From assembly GCA_026419785.1 (NCBI GenBank), contig JAODTK010000532.1:62001-126000 (forward strand): DNA of 64,000 nt, in the 5' to 3' direction. Shown here piece by piece: positions 63,986-64,000 of the stretch. The notes under the pieces were generated by a model. That model did no database searches. It saw only the letters and a list, made by a program, of their open reading frames with translations, and was not told the origin of the DNA. Position 1 is the stretch's first letter. Every line of letters begins with the position of its first letter. The DNA is from Sclerodactyla briareus (taxonomy: Eukaryota > Echinodermata > Holothuroidea > Dendrochirotida > Sclerodactylidae). A program made the position numbers and the translations under genes.

Positions 63986-64000
63986 CCTGGCTCCTGTTTT

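Noticed and set aside
63986..64000. A SIK exon at the right edge (AG|GTATGT donor on the minus strand)
   Set aside because: The exon joining SLGVV in phase 0 should end in TGG (W), but these bases do not. Only 15 bases are visible, and GGTATGT..ACATACC is a local palindrome.

Overview
This is a eukaryotic, probably metazoan, nuclear window. It has spliced genes with GT-AG introns, a salt-inducible kinase (SIK) gene, non-LTR retrotransposon relics, tRNA-derived SINEs, and long stretches of noncoding DNA rich in microsatellites and poly-C/poly-G. The SIK paralogue type and short CTAGGCC-type repeats suggest a marine invertebrate, perhaps an echinoderm. That assignment is inference only.

The left end (784-4482, minus strand) holds one long exon of an acidic, proline-rich protein that I do not recognise. 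Positions 4.5-43.6 kb hold no gene I can support. They contain a repeat family present at 8.3 and 19.1 kb, the first copy split by a TIR element with TTA target duplications. They also contain LINE relics (13.5-16.0, 17.3-18.9 and 23.1-24.1 kb), satellite-like tandem repeats (20.6, 24.4, 30.4, 33.6 and 41.8 kb) and SINEs.

From 43.6 kb to the right edge is the 3' half of a SIK2-type kinase gene on the minus strand. Three exons are clear. They encode kinase subdomains IX-X (49455-49579), subdomain XI plus the start of the UBA domain (46412-46629), and a large C-terminal exon with the PKA/14-3-3 site motifs (43628-45436). The N-lobe, catalytic-loop and T-loop exons are not in the window, so the intron before 49579 is longer than about 14 kb. 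That intron holds a LINE relic, repeats, a G-rich/E-box minisatellite and candidate CRE and RFX sites.

The most unusual signal is at the SIK splice acceptors. Two consecutive exons are each preceded by a tandem array whose unit is a copy of that exon's own 3' splice site plus its first coding bases: about 16 units at 49.5-50.6 kb and 4 units at 46.6-46.9 kb. Both genes also show many small frame changes. Those point either to a low-accuracy assembly or to decay.
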